From assembly GCA_032615215.1 (NCBI GenBank), contig CP128433.1, positions 3,183,501 to 3,247,500 of the forward strand: a stretch of 64,000 nucleotides of DNA. Reading direction: 5' to 3'. This document shows positions 16,853 to 27,271 of this stretch, in pieces. The position numbers and the translations under genes are program-made. The notes under the pieces are model-generated. The model did no database searches. It was not told the DNA's origin and saw only the letters and a program-made list of their open reading frames with translations. Every line of letters begins with the position of its first letter. The stretch's first letter is position 1. This DNA is from Microbulbifer sp. MKSA007. GTDB taxonomy: Bacteria > Pseudomonadota > Gammaproteobacteria > Pseudomonadales > Cellvibrionaceae.

Positions 16853-18433
16853 CTAAGTAGAGATGAATTCTTTCACTGCATTTACAAAAACCTTAGAAGC
16901 CGGTTCACGCCCAAGCAAAAGGTGGCCATCGCTATTCAAACCCACGAACTTGCAATTTGGGATGCTTGCTGCAATATCAATCCCTTGCTGTATTGGTATT
17001 CTTTGATCACCCAGCGAGTGGATAACCAGTGTCGGTACAGTAACCATTTTAAGTTTATCGCGAACATCTATACTACCAAAAACTGAAAGAAATCGGGCTG
17101 CATTATTCGCTGATGTTGTAAGTCGCTGAAATTCGTCGAACCAATCTAACTCATCAGCTTTCGCGCTAGGCATAAAGGTGGACGAAAAGATGTGCCTGTA
17201 TGCAGGGTTGTCTTGCCCCCAACCTGACTCTGTAAGTGTTATTATAGCTTCACGCTCTTTAATGATCTTATCAGTTGCCCCAGTCCGCCAACCTGCTGCA
17301 TACCCTCCAAAAAGAATCAGCTTATTAACGCGCTCCGGATGGCGTACTGCATATTCAATAGAAACAGCTGCCCCTTGAGAAATCCCGAGTAAGGCGAACT
17401 TATCAACACCACTTGCTTCCACAACCGTCTCTAAATCAGTTACAAATGATTCAAATGAAATGGTATCCACATTCCAATCGGATAGACCATTTCCACGTTC
17501 ATCATAGCGTATAAACTGGTGTTCAGCGGATAAAGCTTGGAACAAAGGGCTCCAAATTGGGGATTCCCAATCATACTCTAAGTGGCTTAACCAGTTCGCA
17601 GCTTTTATGATTGGAGTTCCCCTACCGATAGATGCGTAGGCAATTCGAGCACCATCTGATGCTTTACAAAATTTAACTTTCTGGCTCTTAATTAATGTAC
17701 GTTCTAATGACTGCTTCTTAAATCCTTTTTCATAAGTTATCGCAAAGTTATTCTTTGGTGCCCATGATATGCCAGCCCTTTTAAATCTTTCTAAAAGTTT
17801 TGGGCGAATACTATCAGCCTCCTCAATACGCCCTAACATTTCTAGCTTGTTTAGTAATTGAGTTGCTGCGTTAGGATTAAATGGCTCTAGCGTTTCCCAA
17901 TCTCGCGCCCACTTTAATTGCTCTGGAGGCGGGCTGTTTTTATGGGATGACAAGCGCGATAAGGTTTGCCCTCGCAAGCGTCCCACCTCCTCCCTCTCTG
18001 CTACTAACCACTGCTGAAAAAGCTCCTGATCAGGCAAATCTATACCGTCTAGGAAAGTCTCCTTTAGCTCATCATGAATTGACAGAAGCTCACTGTAAGA
18101 TAACTCAGGAGCTTTAAGCTTTGAAGCTAGCTCCCTCACATCAATATGAATATCTTCCGTATTCATGCGAACCCTTTCTCGATCTGCATTTAAGCGCGCA
18201 TTGTGCGGGTCATTCACAATAGGCCTGATCTTACTAAGAGACCACCTTAGCGATGCCCTAGGATCATCTGGCAGATCCCAGAAGAGCTCACACAAACGAT
18301 CACGACGGTGTGGCCTTGAAGCCAATAACAAGAACGCGAGGATTGCTCGGGTTTTTTTGGAGCGAGGTAAACTTATCGCTGAACCATCATGGTAGACAGC
18401 CAACTCGCCAAACATTTGAATTGATATATTCAC
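16853..18433 (-). CDS. BTAD transcriptional regulator fused to alpha/beta hydrolase
   Basis: A 526-residue two-part protein. Residues 1-75 form a winged-helix DNA-binding domain (MFGELAVYHDGSAISL, ASLRWSLSKIRPIV), 90-225 a BTAD-type helical domain as in SARP regulators, and 255-526 an alpha/beta hydrolase. The hydrolase has Ser352 in GISQG, Asp476 and His504 (SDGH), a complete triad. It also has RYDERGNGLSDW, the loop typical of this superfamily. Fusing an apparently competent hydrolase to a regulator suggests that the hydrolase domain senses a small ester, lactone or hormone-like ligand, as in strigolactone receptors; that is inference. It stands alone on the minus strand. No target genes are evident nearby. 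Confidence 0.82.
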   Translation of the reverse strand: MNISIQMFGELAVYHDGSAISLPRSKKTRAILAFLLLASRPHRRDRLCELFWDLPDDPRASLRWSLSKIRPIVNDPHNARLNADRERVRMNTEDIHIDVRELASKLKAPELSYSELLSIHDELKETFLDGIDLPDQELFQQWLVAEREEVGRLRGQTLSRLSSHKNSPPPEQLKWARDWETLEPFNPNAATQLLNKLEMLGRIEEADSIRPKLLERFKRAGISWAPKNNFAITYEKGFKKQSLERTLIKSQKVKFCKASDGARIAYASIGRGTPIIKAANWLSHLEYDWESPIWSPLFQALSAEHQFIRYDERGNGLSDWNVDTISFESFVTDLETVVEASGVDKFALLGISQGAAVSIEYAVRHPERVNKLILFGGYAAGWRTGATDKIIKEREAIITLTESGWGQDNPAYRHIFSSTFMPSAKADELDWFDEFQRLTTSANNAARFLSVFGSIDVRDKLKMVTVPTLVIHSLGDQRIPIQQGIDIAASIPNCKFVGLNSDGHLLLGREPASKVFVNAVKEFIST

Positions 18434-19423
18434 AACAACCTATTTACCAATTCTTGTACAAAGTCCTAAGGAGTCCCAAATTACCTCAGATCATCTTTGG
18501 GCTGAAGCGTAAAGCGCAACTCGCCACACCTAGCCTTAGCCCTTAAGAAGCGTCTATACAATCGTAGCAGCCATCAAAAAGACATATTTAATCCAAAGTA
18601 ATTTTTTGACCCATTGGTTCTACTCGAATAGCTGACTACCCGTAATACCTATGAAAATATCCAGTTAGTGGCTTTCCTATTAGCCTGATATAAATATTTT
18701 GTACCACGAACTTGAGGAGCTCGGATGCTCCTGCCTGACTAAGAGCAGTCATCGTATGCTAGTAATAGATGGTACTAAAGTCACGTTAAAAAGGAAGAAA
18801 CTACACATTGTCTATTTTTCATGCATTATTAGGCTTAAAGTATTATAGAAAGTCGAATATCTTGATTTTTATCTCCCTCTTACTACTCCGCGCATCAGAC
18901 ATGATCGATGATGTCTCAAAGAAAAGTTCTCAGAGTATTACTTTTTTGGCATCACTTACTTGATTGTTGTTAGATACAAAGAAACATTAATCAGGGGGCT
19001 CTGGATACGCCTAGACTTCCCGTCGGACCTCAAAGAATATCGGTGATAGGCTAAGCTTTAAAGGAAATAGCTTTTTAGTCATTGCAAGTGTTATTACGCT
19101 GGCCCTACGGCATCCTATGATCAATTCATAATCCGCAACAAGGCCTCCAAAAAACCTAATATTTTTAGAAAGCTATCCTCAGGCTGCACCCGCTCTGAGA
19201 GGCACTTGCATCACCTGTCCCCTCCCAGAAAAGTGGCCCAAAGGCTAACCTAAAACTATCTATGCCCTACCAAGCCAACTCCAAATGTGACCAGTCGGCC
19301 AACAACCTCTCTATGTATCTTCAGCACCCAACATCTATATATGGCACTATCTACCTTGGCACTCGTGCCCAGACCAATCATTGAAAAGAACCTATGGAAC
19401 TAGAGTACGACTGTAGCGACCAA
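18434..19423. other. Gene-poor stretch
   Basis: Almost 1 kb with no convincing coding sequence on either strand. It presumably contains the promoter of the BTAD-hydrolase gene at its left end. Confidence 0.45.
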
Positions 19424-19520
19424 CTGTTTCCGGAAAATAAGTTAAGTTTTTCTTCCGCTTTTGCAGTCGGGCCCCCATCATTGCGGTGGTGGGGGCGCTC
19501 CCAGTTATAGTAAGTCATTA
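19424..19520 (-). pseudogene. C-terminal fragment of IS3/IS481-type transposase
   Basis: On the minus strand this stretch reads MTYYNWERPHHRNDGGPTA, the typical YN..RPH...GG.TP end of an integrase-core transposase. Nothing upstream belongs to it, so it is an isolated scrap. Confidence 0.5.
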
Positions 19521-19569
19521 GATAATGACTGATATCTCGGCGCGGCGGACCTCCAGAATGACTTTATAC

Positions 19570-20160
19570 TACCGTTTTATGCCATACATGATCTTCCAGT
19601 GCTGCGCATCCTAACTGATCGTGGTACCGAGTATTGTGGCAAATTGGAACAGCACGATTATCAGTTATATCTAAGGAGCCTCTGAATAACTCCGTAATGC
19701 CTCTGCGGGTTTTGAAAGCTGCAGATGTTAGGCGCAGCTTGCCGCGAATGGCCGTAGCCCTTTGCAAAAGCTGCAACGCAGCAGATGCGGCCTTCAAGAC
19801 CCGCCCTTCGGAGCTTGCAGAGCGATTCACACTCCGCGTTGCGACTTCTTGAAAGGTCTAGACATTCCTGCGAAGCCGCGCCTTGATTGTGAACCGCTCC
19901 GCATGCCAGGGGTATCACGGAGTTATTCAGAGGCTCTCTAAGTGTGAACGAAATAGAACACACTAAGACAAAAGCCAGGCATCCACAAATAAATGGGATC
20001 TGTGAATGCCTCCATAAAACCATTTTACAAGCGTTCTACCAACCTTCATACGCCGCAAGATCTATGGATCAATAGAAGAGTTACAAAAGGATCTGGACGA
20101 AGGCTCACATATTACAATAATTGGAGAACCCATCAGGGTAAATAGCACCTCCTGAAAAAC
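19570..20160 (+). pseudogene. Integrase-core transposase remnant split by MITE copy B
   Basis: Before the repeat element the plus strand reads VLRILTDRGTEYCGKLEQHDYQLYL; after it, EIEHTKTKARHPQINGICE and HKTILQ..FYQ. Together they match the second half of an IS3/IS481-type DDE catalytic domain. The 263-bp element is inserted cleanly between the two parts, with CTAA on both sides. Further stops follow, so the gene was already, or has since become, non-functional. Confidence 0.75.
19675..19937. repeat. MITE-like inverted-repeat element, copy B
   Basis: A 263-bp non-coding element with near-perfect terminal inverted repeats (GGAGCCTCTGAATAACTCC at the left; AGAGCCTCTGAATAACTCC inverted at the right), flanked by the 4-bp duplication CTAA (19671-19674 and 19938-19941). 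It sits inside a transposase remnant whose halves can be read on both sides. It is the reverse complement of copy C at 46968-47230. No transposase of its own is present. Target preference YTAR and 4-bp duplications are those of IS5-group enzymes. Confidence 0.93.
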
Positions 20161-20319
20161 CGGTAACTGTCAGATCAAACCTGAGCTACTATAGTTGAAG
20201 GGTAGGATCACTCGGACCCTTTTAGCTACCCGCAACTTTCTAATAGCGCTAGAAGATACCAGTCTCCCAAGCCACCAATAATAGTCCAATCTTGAGAACC
20301 TTAAACACCGACACATCAA

Positions 20320-20671
20320 GTTAATCGAGAATAGCCCTACATGCTCCTGTATCAGTGCGTACTTTACTCTTAGTGGTTCGCAAAGTACGCAGCTGCCTTT
20401 TTAGACACTCGCCCCCCTTACGCGCCTCCTGCAATTCCTTCGTGAGCCTGCGGACTACTGCACTTTCCTACTTGGAGTAGTCGATACCATTTAATCTATT
20501 GAGCTGCTTATCTGAGAGACGATTAAATTGACCGCGCCAGCTATAGATCTGCTGTGCACTGACACCCAGCTCGCGTGCCACAGAAGCCGTTGTCACTCCA
20601 GGCTTTTCCGCCCTTTTTACTGCCTCGATTCGGAATTCCTCTGTATACGCCTGAGTTCTTTTGTTTCCCAT
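20320..20671 (-). pseudogene. IS3 family OrfA-type protein, interrupted
   Basis: Starts as a typical OrfA: RTQAYTEEFRIEAVKRAEK, then TTASVARELGVSAQQIYSWRGQF (helix-turn-helix). A TAG follows after IDYSK, and the same frame continues as AVVRRLTKELQEARKGGE, the usual coiled-coil part. The stop makes it a pseudogene. It differs from the intact IS3 at 14980, so it belongs to another IS3 element. Confidence 0.75.
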
Positions 20672-22121
20672 GATACAAGGCCGAAACCTAACTATACAGG
20701 GTGTCTACTTAACCTGGGTAAGTCTTATATCGAGCGCCGCTGAACTTGACCTACTAGCTATTAGTTAAAAAGTCTGATTGATTAAAAGCATTTAAAAAAT
20801 ATGGAAGCAACGAATAAAGTGTACCAATGGAAGGACTGTTTCTGAGCCTGGGATTTGAATGGATTCCTTCTCCAGGTTATACATTTATAAAATTAAAATC
20901 AGAACCTAATGGCTTACAGCAACTGTGAGCATTCCCACCGGCACAATGGGGATATCTCGCCTAGAGATGGAAAGTAAAATTAACATATTATCCGAAAATA
21001 GTTGCAATACACATCATTTAATCCTTAGATATTAATGATCCTTGATTTTAGATAATAAGTGTGGCTGGGAAAGTAGGGTTCAGTTGGTAGAGTCAGCACC
21101 TCTCCCGACTAGAAGATGGGCACTGATGGGAGTGTTTTGAAGAATAACTACAGGGGTCGAATATCCTCAAGTAATTTACATCTGTGGACGATCTATTGAG
21201 ACCGAAGAACACACAACGCCTGGCTACTAGGAAAGACACAGTATAAACAGCCTGCACACTAGATAACAACTAAAATATTTTTCAGAAAAACTTGGAAGGA
21301 ATTATTTTGGATTAAAGATGTGAGTTTTCGAACCAGAAAGCCCTTATTCATGCAGAGAAATAAATACCGATCTCTGTGATCCAAAAGTCAGAAACAGAGA
21401 GAAAGAATGGTAATTGGTACATGCATACCCCCAAAGGGAAGTGACCTATCCATTCATGAAAAATGCAGACATAAACGATAACCATAAAGAAAATTAAAAA
21501 TAAAATTAAGACCCCTAGAAGCACTATATTCACAAAAAAGGTTAGGGGGGGCAACATTTCATCCATCGTCCGAACTCACACAGACAAAGTTGATGAACTT
21601 ATACTAATGATCTGATCATTATTATTCACCCCAACACTCTACCTATGCTTTTTTCTTTTTCTAAAGTAGAAAGCATATCCATATCTCTTTGGTAAATACG
21701 AAAGTATTACCAGTCACAGACCGAAGACAATACGACCCCATGAAACTTTGAATATTAAGCAAACACTACCGCCACACATAAAGCACCCAAAGAAATAACA
21801 ACTTGCTTTATAAAAGACCACCTTCGCCCCCCATTAAACAAATACAATCGATTACATTCCCAAAAAAAAAGACCAATATTGATAGAACCAGAAACCCCAA
21901 AATATATAGTTAAAACACCAATAAGAAACAACACCTAAAATAAAACATAATTACAATAATTACTGATTTTCATCCCCCACACGGGGACTTTCAGAGCAAG
22001 GAAAGGAAGGGGGTGGACATGTTTAATATATTTAAATTAATCAAGGAGGGACAACCATATGAGATAACACTGATACTGGCCAATAGATTCAAAATTCCTC
22101 TAAGCAACTGTATTAAAATTA
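20672..22121. other. Long gene-poor stretch before the toxin-like gene
   Basis: About 1.4 kb, strongly AT-rich towards the right, with no recognised gene. A minus-strand frame of 72 codons (21348-21566) would encode a very hydrophobic peptide (NIVLLGVLILFLIFFMVIV), perhaps a small membrane protein, but lacks support. A short frame at 22013, preceded by AAGGAAGG, overlaps the following gene in another phase and might be a leader; it is not convincing. Confidence 0.4.
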
Positions 22122-25100
22122 ATGATTATGTTACCAAAAGATTACTTAATTTTGAAAAAAATACCTCAATCGCTAGCTTATTTAAGCTGCATTATAATGA
22201 CACTAAGCACTCAAAGTTTCGCGAAGGATTCCGATGGAGATGGGCTCGAAGATCATGTTGAACAACTAATAGGGTTAAACCCCAATAATTCCGATTCTGA
22301 TCAAGATGGCATTCTTGATCCAGATGAATTTTATGAATTTAGAGATTTTATTGAGGCCGATACTGGTCGCACAATTAACCGGGATCATTTTCTAGTTAAC
22401 CCATCTATCGATAGCGACGAAGACCAAATTACAGATTTCACTGAAGTCTACGGGTATTATAATGATGGAAACTTATTGAGAGGGGCACAAAGAGCTGTTC
22501 CCTCAGATATATGGCTAGATATGAGAGATAACTCCTCACATAATGTCATTTTAAACGGCATAACTATTCGAACTACAAGGTGGGCAATTAAAGCACTCGA
22601 AGCTGCTGGAAAGGTCACTACACAACAATTATCAAATCTCGATACAGGAGGCGAGCAAGACTTCAGAGTTCTCATCGTTGATGGGATGTACGATATTATC
22701 CGCTCCCATGTTATCAGTAAATTAGATGGACTTGGTGTTGCCAACCCGGAAACACATCAGGTAATTACCGGGTCTCCCCGCGAAGATGGAACCATCGCAT
22801 CCGTAATGGCGGCGATCATGATCAATAGTGATTCTTTTGGCCCCGCTAGAGAAATCTTCTTTACAGACCCTTTTAGATACAGCACAGATTTTGACCCTTA
22901 TAGTGACCGAGAAGAGGCAATTGGTATTTTTGGAGCCTCCCAACCGGTCCATGGAGCATCACACCCACTAATTGGAGCAATGCCACAACTTGTAACAACA
23001 CTCGAGGGCATAACCCTTTATGATATGACTACAATTGGTGAATCTAACGGCACCGAAGTCGGCGAGGAAATCGGTGAGTATCAGACAAGGGAAAATAGTC
23101 AAACCAAAGAAAAACTATGGTTTGTTACATTAAACTTTGAAGGCAATGCTGGTACCGATGGCCTAAGCATCGGAGTAAATACCGGTGGGGGTTACGGTCA
23201 AAGCACCGGATGGTCCTCTAGTGAGGCAATAGAGACGGGCTCAAGCACATTTGAGTCTTTAAGCAGTGAAACTTCTACTGAAGTTTCAAATAGCTGCTTT
23301 TCCTCAATGGCACTGACTTTAAAGGTAACAAATACTGGGTCAGACGCGGCCTCTCAAATATTTCCATTCTGGGATATATATTTTGGCGATCAATTATGGG
23401 GAACCGTTGACTATGAAGGCAATGGGTTCTCACTAGCTGCTGGTCAGAGTGAGAGACTAGTTGTACTTGGAAGGAGTGAAGAAGGATCATGCTTAAGTGT
23501 GGAGGAAACAGATTACTTAGCGAATGGTGGTGCAGTTGGATTAGCCACAAATATTGCAAGTGCAAAAGTGACTCTCTTCAACAATGCTACAGGTCAACTC
23601 AATAACAATGCGGACTGGTCAGCCCTTATTAACTCATTCAATTCTGATCTCGCACGTATAAGTGTAAAAGGCGTGTCTGCGAACGGTAGTGACTTCAATC
23701 ACAATATCTGGGTTCATGCCTATGATGAAGGTAGTTTATTACCAGACATGTCGGTAACCATTAAGGAAGCATTTGATATAGCCTATACCCAGCTAGACTG
23801 CAAGAACAGTGGCTATACAGATGCAGCCTTATGTTATCGTACTTCAGAAGGTGATTTTATTATTGGCGGCGACAATGATCGCGCATCCAGTTTTGAGTTC
23901 ACATTTACAGATAGCAATTTTAACGTAATTAATGACCCAAATTTTGTAGAGCAACTAACCTCAAAAAATAACAGCTCTAATTTTTGGGATATACGATTGC
24001 CACCCAAAACAACTGTAACCATTACTCAACAAATCCCACTGTATCCAATAGTGAAAAACTATGATATTTTCCAGCTATATGGTGACAATGGAATTACTAA
24101 TAATATAGAAGTGCACGCAGTCATTAATGATCATTTGGGAATAAAGAGTGTCGAGATATGCGATGGCAATCAATGTAACCCATTAAAACCCAAACTAGAA
24201 TCCGGAGAACGAAGTAATAACTACTTCAAGTCTGTAAATAATATTTCCGATCTAGGTAACTTAACCCTGAAAGTAGAAAATACTTTAGGGAACATCTCAG
24301 AAACACCGGTTAGCCCCACGGCTGTAAAATATAGCAAAGAAACACAAAGAAGAATCACTTTTGCAGAAAACTATGCAATTAGCCTTAGTCAGCACCTTAA
24401 ATACTATGAGGAAGAGATTAGCAGTACCGATAAAGATTACTATATAAGAATGGGATTAATATCAGATATTGACACCTTGCGAGAAAAAGTAGACGGCATC
24501 AATAATGATGCATTTTATCTTTCATCCGTATGTGATAATAACCTGAATACAATAACCCAGTGTTTCGACTCAATAGATAAATTCGATAAAACTTATCTGT
24601 CAGAAGAGCAAGTTCTTTTCAACTTGAACAAAATGCCAATTCGAAACCGATTACTAATGCCACGCGGTCAAACCCCTTCTTTTTCAGGTGATGTAGATTG
24701 TGCGATTCCCTCAAACTCCATCATTGTGGGAATGAAGGCCAAATCAGTAATTAGAGCTCCTGGTACGGATGCCAACCTCAAAATAGGTATATTTTCACGA
24801 GAAATCCTACCTACATATAAACCACAAGAGCCATTCTTTATTTTCAACTCAACTGTTGAATCATGTGATAAGTATAGCGGTAATGGCAATATGCATTTTT
24901 ATGATTTTAATTTTGTAGATGGTGACAACACTAAAGCATATGCTTTCACCAATTTTGGCCTTGATGTTGATAATGGTCAAGTAAATAAACTTTGCGTGGG
25001 AAGGCACAAGGTAGACCTATCAAAAAAGGGACCTCTCACATCCACTGGAAGTCATTATAGTTCAATCTGTGGTAATAGTGATAGCTGGAGTGGCATCGAA

Positions 25101-25658
25101 CGTAGAACGTCATCTACCCCAACAACTACGAGAGGACTGCCGTACCACTTAACTGCTGAAGCAGTACGTGCCACCGCAAAAAGTGCATCTTTTTATCGGG
25201 TTCAAATGTCTGAAATTGTTTTTGCCCAGCCCTACACTAGCGGGTTAACCAATGGTTACAGGTATCGAATTAAAAATGTTGAAACGGGAAATTATTTAGA
25301 CAAGAGATCAGGAGACAATGATATTGTCGATATATCGCCGCGCAATGATGATGATCTTTCACAAATATGGATACTCGATGCCGTCAACCCACTCGAGTTT
25401 CGAATAATTTCTGCTAGCCAGAATACAATCCTTACTCAACCTAACTCATTAACGGAGAAATTTTTTACTAGGGCTATTCCCAACAATGACCAAGAGCTTG
25501 AATCAAATTATTCTCAACACTTTAGGCTCGAGTCACTTAGCGGGGGAGCAAATACTATTAAGTCTGTCTATATGAACAACAAATATATGTCAGCTGCTGG
25601 GAATCTATCAAATGCTTCAACAAGCACTAAATGGCTTTTTGAACGGGTAACTGATTAA
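22122..25658 (+). CDS. Protective-antigen-like (binary toxin B type) secreted protein with ricin-type lectin tail
   Basis: A 1178-residue secreted protein. Signal peptide 1-34 (cleavage after SFA), then acidic calcium-binding repeats (DSDGDGLED 36-44, DSDQDGILDPDE 58-69, DSDEDQITDFTEVYGY 97-112), as at the start of anthrax protective antigen (PA). Like PA it continues with DPYSD (258-262), HPLIGAMP (281-288), a Gly/Ser/Thr-rich stretch (345-392) corresponding to the pore-forming loop, and KVTNTGSDAA (401-410). An AAGQS strand and MSVTIKEAFDIAY then correspond to the end of the pore domain. I do not see the PA phi-clamp Phe motif (DDFSS). The last ~140 residues (YRYRIKNVETGNYL, then QIW) look like a ricin-type beta-trefoil lectin, likely the receptor-binding part. 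No enzymatic A partner lies nearby. Confidence 0.72.
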   Translation: MIMLPKDYLILKKIPQSLAYLSCIIMTLSTQSFAKDSDGDGLEDHVEQLIGLNPNNSDSDQDGILDPDEFYEFRDFIEADTGRTINRDHFLVNPSIDSDEDQITDFTEVYGYYNDGNLLRGAQRAVPSDIWLDMRDNSSHNVILNGITIRTTRWAIKALEAAGKVTTQQLSNLDTGGEQDFRVLIVDGMYDIIRSHVISKLDGLGVANPETHQVITGSPREDGTIASVMAAIMINSDSFGPAREIFFTDPFRYSTDFDPYSDREEAIGIFGASQPVHGASHPLIGAMPQLVTTLEGITLYDMTTIGESNGTEVGEEIGEYQTRENSQTKEKLWFVTLNFEGNAGTDGLSIGVNTGGGYGQSTGWSSSEAIETGSSTFESLSSETSTEVSNSCFSSMALTLKVTNTGSDAASQIFPFWDIYFGDQLWGTVDYEGNGFSLAAGQSERLVVLGRSEEGSCLSVEETDYLANGGAVGLATNIASAKVTLFNNATGQLNNNADWSALINSFNSDLARISVKGVSANGSDFNHNIWVHAYDEGSLLPDMSVTIKEAFDIAYTQLDCKNSGYTDAALCYRTSEGDFIIGGDNDRASSFEFTFTDSNFNVINDPNFVEQLTSKNNSSNFWDIRLPPKTTVTITQQIPLYPIVKNYDIFQLYGDNGITNNIEVHAVINDHLGIKSVEICDGNQCNPLKPKLESGERSNNYFKSVNNISDLGNLTLKVENTLGNISETPVSPTAVKYSKETQRRITFAENYAISLSQHLKYYEEEISSTDKDYYIRMGLISDIDTLREKVDGINNDAFYLSSVCDNNLNTITQCFDSIDKFDKTYLSEEQVLFNLNKMPIRNRLLMPRGQTPSFSGDVDCAIPSNSIIVGMKAKSVIRAPGTDANLKIGIFSREILPTYKPQEPFFIFNSTVESCDKYSGNGNMHFYDFNFVDGDNTKAYAFTNFGLDVDNGQVNKLCVGRHKVDLSKKGPLTSTGSHYSSICGNSDSWSGIERRTSSTPTTTRGLPYHLTAEAVRATAKSASFYRVQMSEIVFAQPYTSGLTNGYRYRIKNVETGNYLDKRSGDNDIVDISPRNDDDLSQIWILDAVNPLEFRIISASQNTILTQPNSLTEKFFTRAIPNNDQELESNYSQHFRLESLSGGANTIKSVYMNNKYMSAAGNLSNASTSTKWLFERVTD

Positions 25659-25678
25659 ATATTCTTATACCTCATTAA

Positions 25679-25716
25679 GCGCTTATGAGTTCGTTAACAA
25701 GAGGTTTCATAAGCGC
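25679..25716 (+). terminator. Terminator-like hairpin after PA-like gene
   Basis: Perfect 10-bp stem GCGCTTATGA / TCATAAGCGC with an 18-base loop, 20 bases after the stop codon, followed by a weak run (ATCTT). Confidence 0.6.
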
Positions 25717-26957
25717 ATCTTAAAAAGGTGCTAGCAGCAAACTGATCTGACGAATTTGAATTCCCGATATAGTAACTAGCAACAGTTCTCTTGAGGCAGG
25801 GGCTAGTGATACAACCAGCCAGCACTATGGTGATACTATTGATTTATTTTTAACTGTGTAACTAATTGCTTTCCAACACTCAACACCTAAGTGTCTCATG
25901 AGTAAAATAATGACTGAAAACACCCTTAGTTGACTCACCCAGATGCCTATCAACATAATAGGCGGTTTTGGCTGAGCGCACCCCCTCTGTTCGAGGTTTT
26001 GACAACAACCACAGCGGTAATAACTCCACTCACCTTAAAGGGCAACATAGTAGAGTTGAAATAAGTGGTCTCAACTGTCAAACCGGATAATTTAAAAGTC
26101 AACTTGTTAATACAGGGCCAACCCATCTAACACAGATCGATAACCGGATTTTGGCTCAGTATGCACCCGCAATATCGTCAATACCCATGAGGAAACTGTG
26201 GATCTATATTTCTGCAGATTTTGCGCTATAGGGTACTAAGCTGCTTATGAAGTCGAGATAGGTCGGCACACACATCCTCTGGATTGGAAGTCCGCAGTTA
26301 TCCATCTCAAAGAAATTGCGCTTCACGCTGCCCCAAAAAGCACTAAGCGTCAGTATGGAAGGCCAGAGGGTCCCTCTGATCTTATATCTCAGAGGAACAG
26401 TGGATGTTAAATTCTGGTTGTTCGTGTAGTATTCATCGAGTTGAAGGTATTTTCCGTAGCGACTGCAGGAGAATATCTTACATCACGTTGATTCGCATCA
26501 AGTATAAACTGGGGTAGGATTCATCGACAGACTTCGAGGCGGTTGCCGCTGGTCTAAAAAATAGCTCCGGGAATAAGCCACTCTCTGCTGAGAATTGAGG
26601 CAGCAATTACCCACAGACTAGCAAGTCCAAGAGCAGTACACTAGCCAAACTTTTATATTCTGTTTGGAAATCCGTACGGGATTCATAAATTAACTTATAC
26701 AACGAATATACTAAAGCGCCACAACAGCATGATCGGATAAACTAAAAACACATAAATTTCAACCACCTAATGAACCTTCAATGCAGGGAATATATCGAAA
26801 AGTCGATAATTTTATCCAAAACTGGAAGCCGATCTTATACCGACTTATAATCGAGCGTAGAAAGCAGCTTACCGACTTCCAGCAATATATTAGCATGATT
26901 GATTAAATCTAATCATCAATCTCTACTTTATATACATTTCGTACCTAATGATATACT
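25717..26957. other. Gene-poor stretch
   Basis: About 1.2 kb without a supportable gene. Around 26230-26420 a plus-strand reading (EVEIGRHTHPLDWKSAVIHLKE) looks protein-like but is short and broken, and I could not assign it; it is probably the relic of a lost gene. Confidence 0.4.
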
Positions 26958-27239
26958 TCATAGCAAACTAATATGTCTAACCTCAACAATCTGAGAACCC
27001 TCATATTCAGCATCAATACTTATACGATCTCCGTGCTTCACACTAAGGCCTTTTATTTTCTTCTTATCTAAGAAAAAATAGTTTCCAGAAACCTCATCTT
27101 TAATCAAAAAAAGATGCTCAACCTTACTAAAGCTTTTATCTTCTACAGTGACTTCCTCTAGCTTTCCGACTATAAAATCTTCAGCCGTGACACTCACCGA
27201 CAAAAAAATTGAAATCGCCATCAGTAGTATTCTAAACAT
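26958..27239 (-). CDS. Small exported protein
   Basis: A 93-residue protein with a clear Sec signal peptide (MFRILLMAISIFLSVSVTA-ED). The mature part is rich in charged residues and beta-prone (FIVGKLEEVTVEDKSF, GDRISIDAEYEG), like a small OB-fold or periplasmic domain, but no family is recognised. It starts 32 bases after the stop codon of the metalloprotease gene on the same strand and probably belongs to its transcript. Confidence 0.65.
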   Translation of the reverse strand: MFRILLMAISIFLSVSVTAEDFIVGKLEEVTVEDKSFSKVEHLFLIKDEVSGNYFFLDKKKIKGLSVKHGDRISIDAEYEGSQIVEVRHISLL

Positions 27240-27271
27240 AATTTACACCAAAAAAGATCTGTATTTAAAAA

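Noticed and set aside
21070..21140. tRNA-like sequence (GTTCAGTTGGTAGAG)
   Set aside because: The D-loop-like motif is present, but no matching acceptor stem, anticodon arm or T-loop can be folded around it.
22013..22261. Short frame with a fair ribosome site before the PA-like gene
   Set aside because: It runs into the PA-like coding sequence in a different phase, and the product has no recognisable feature; a leader function is not supported.
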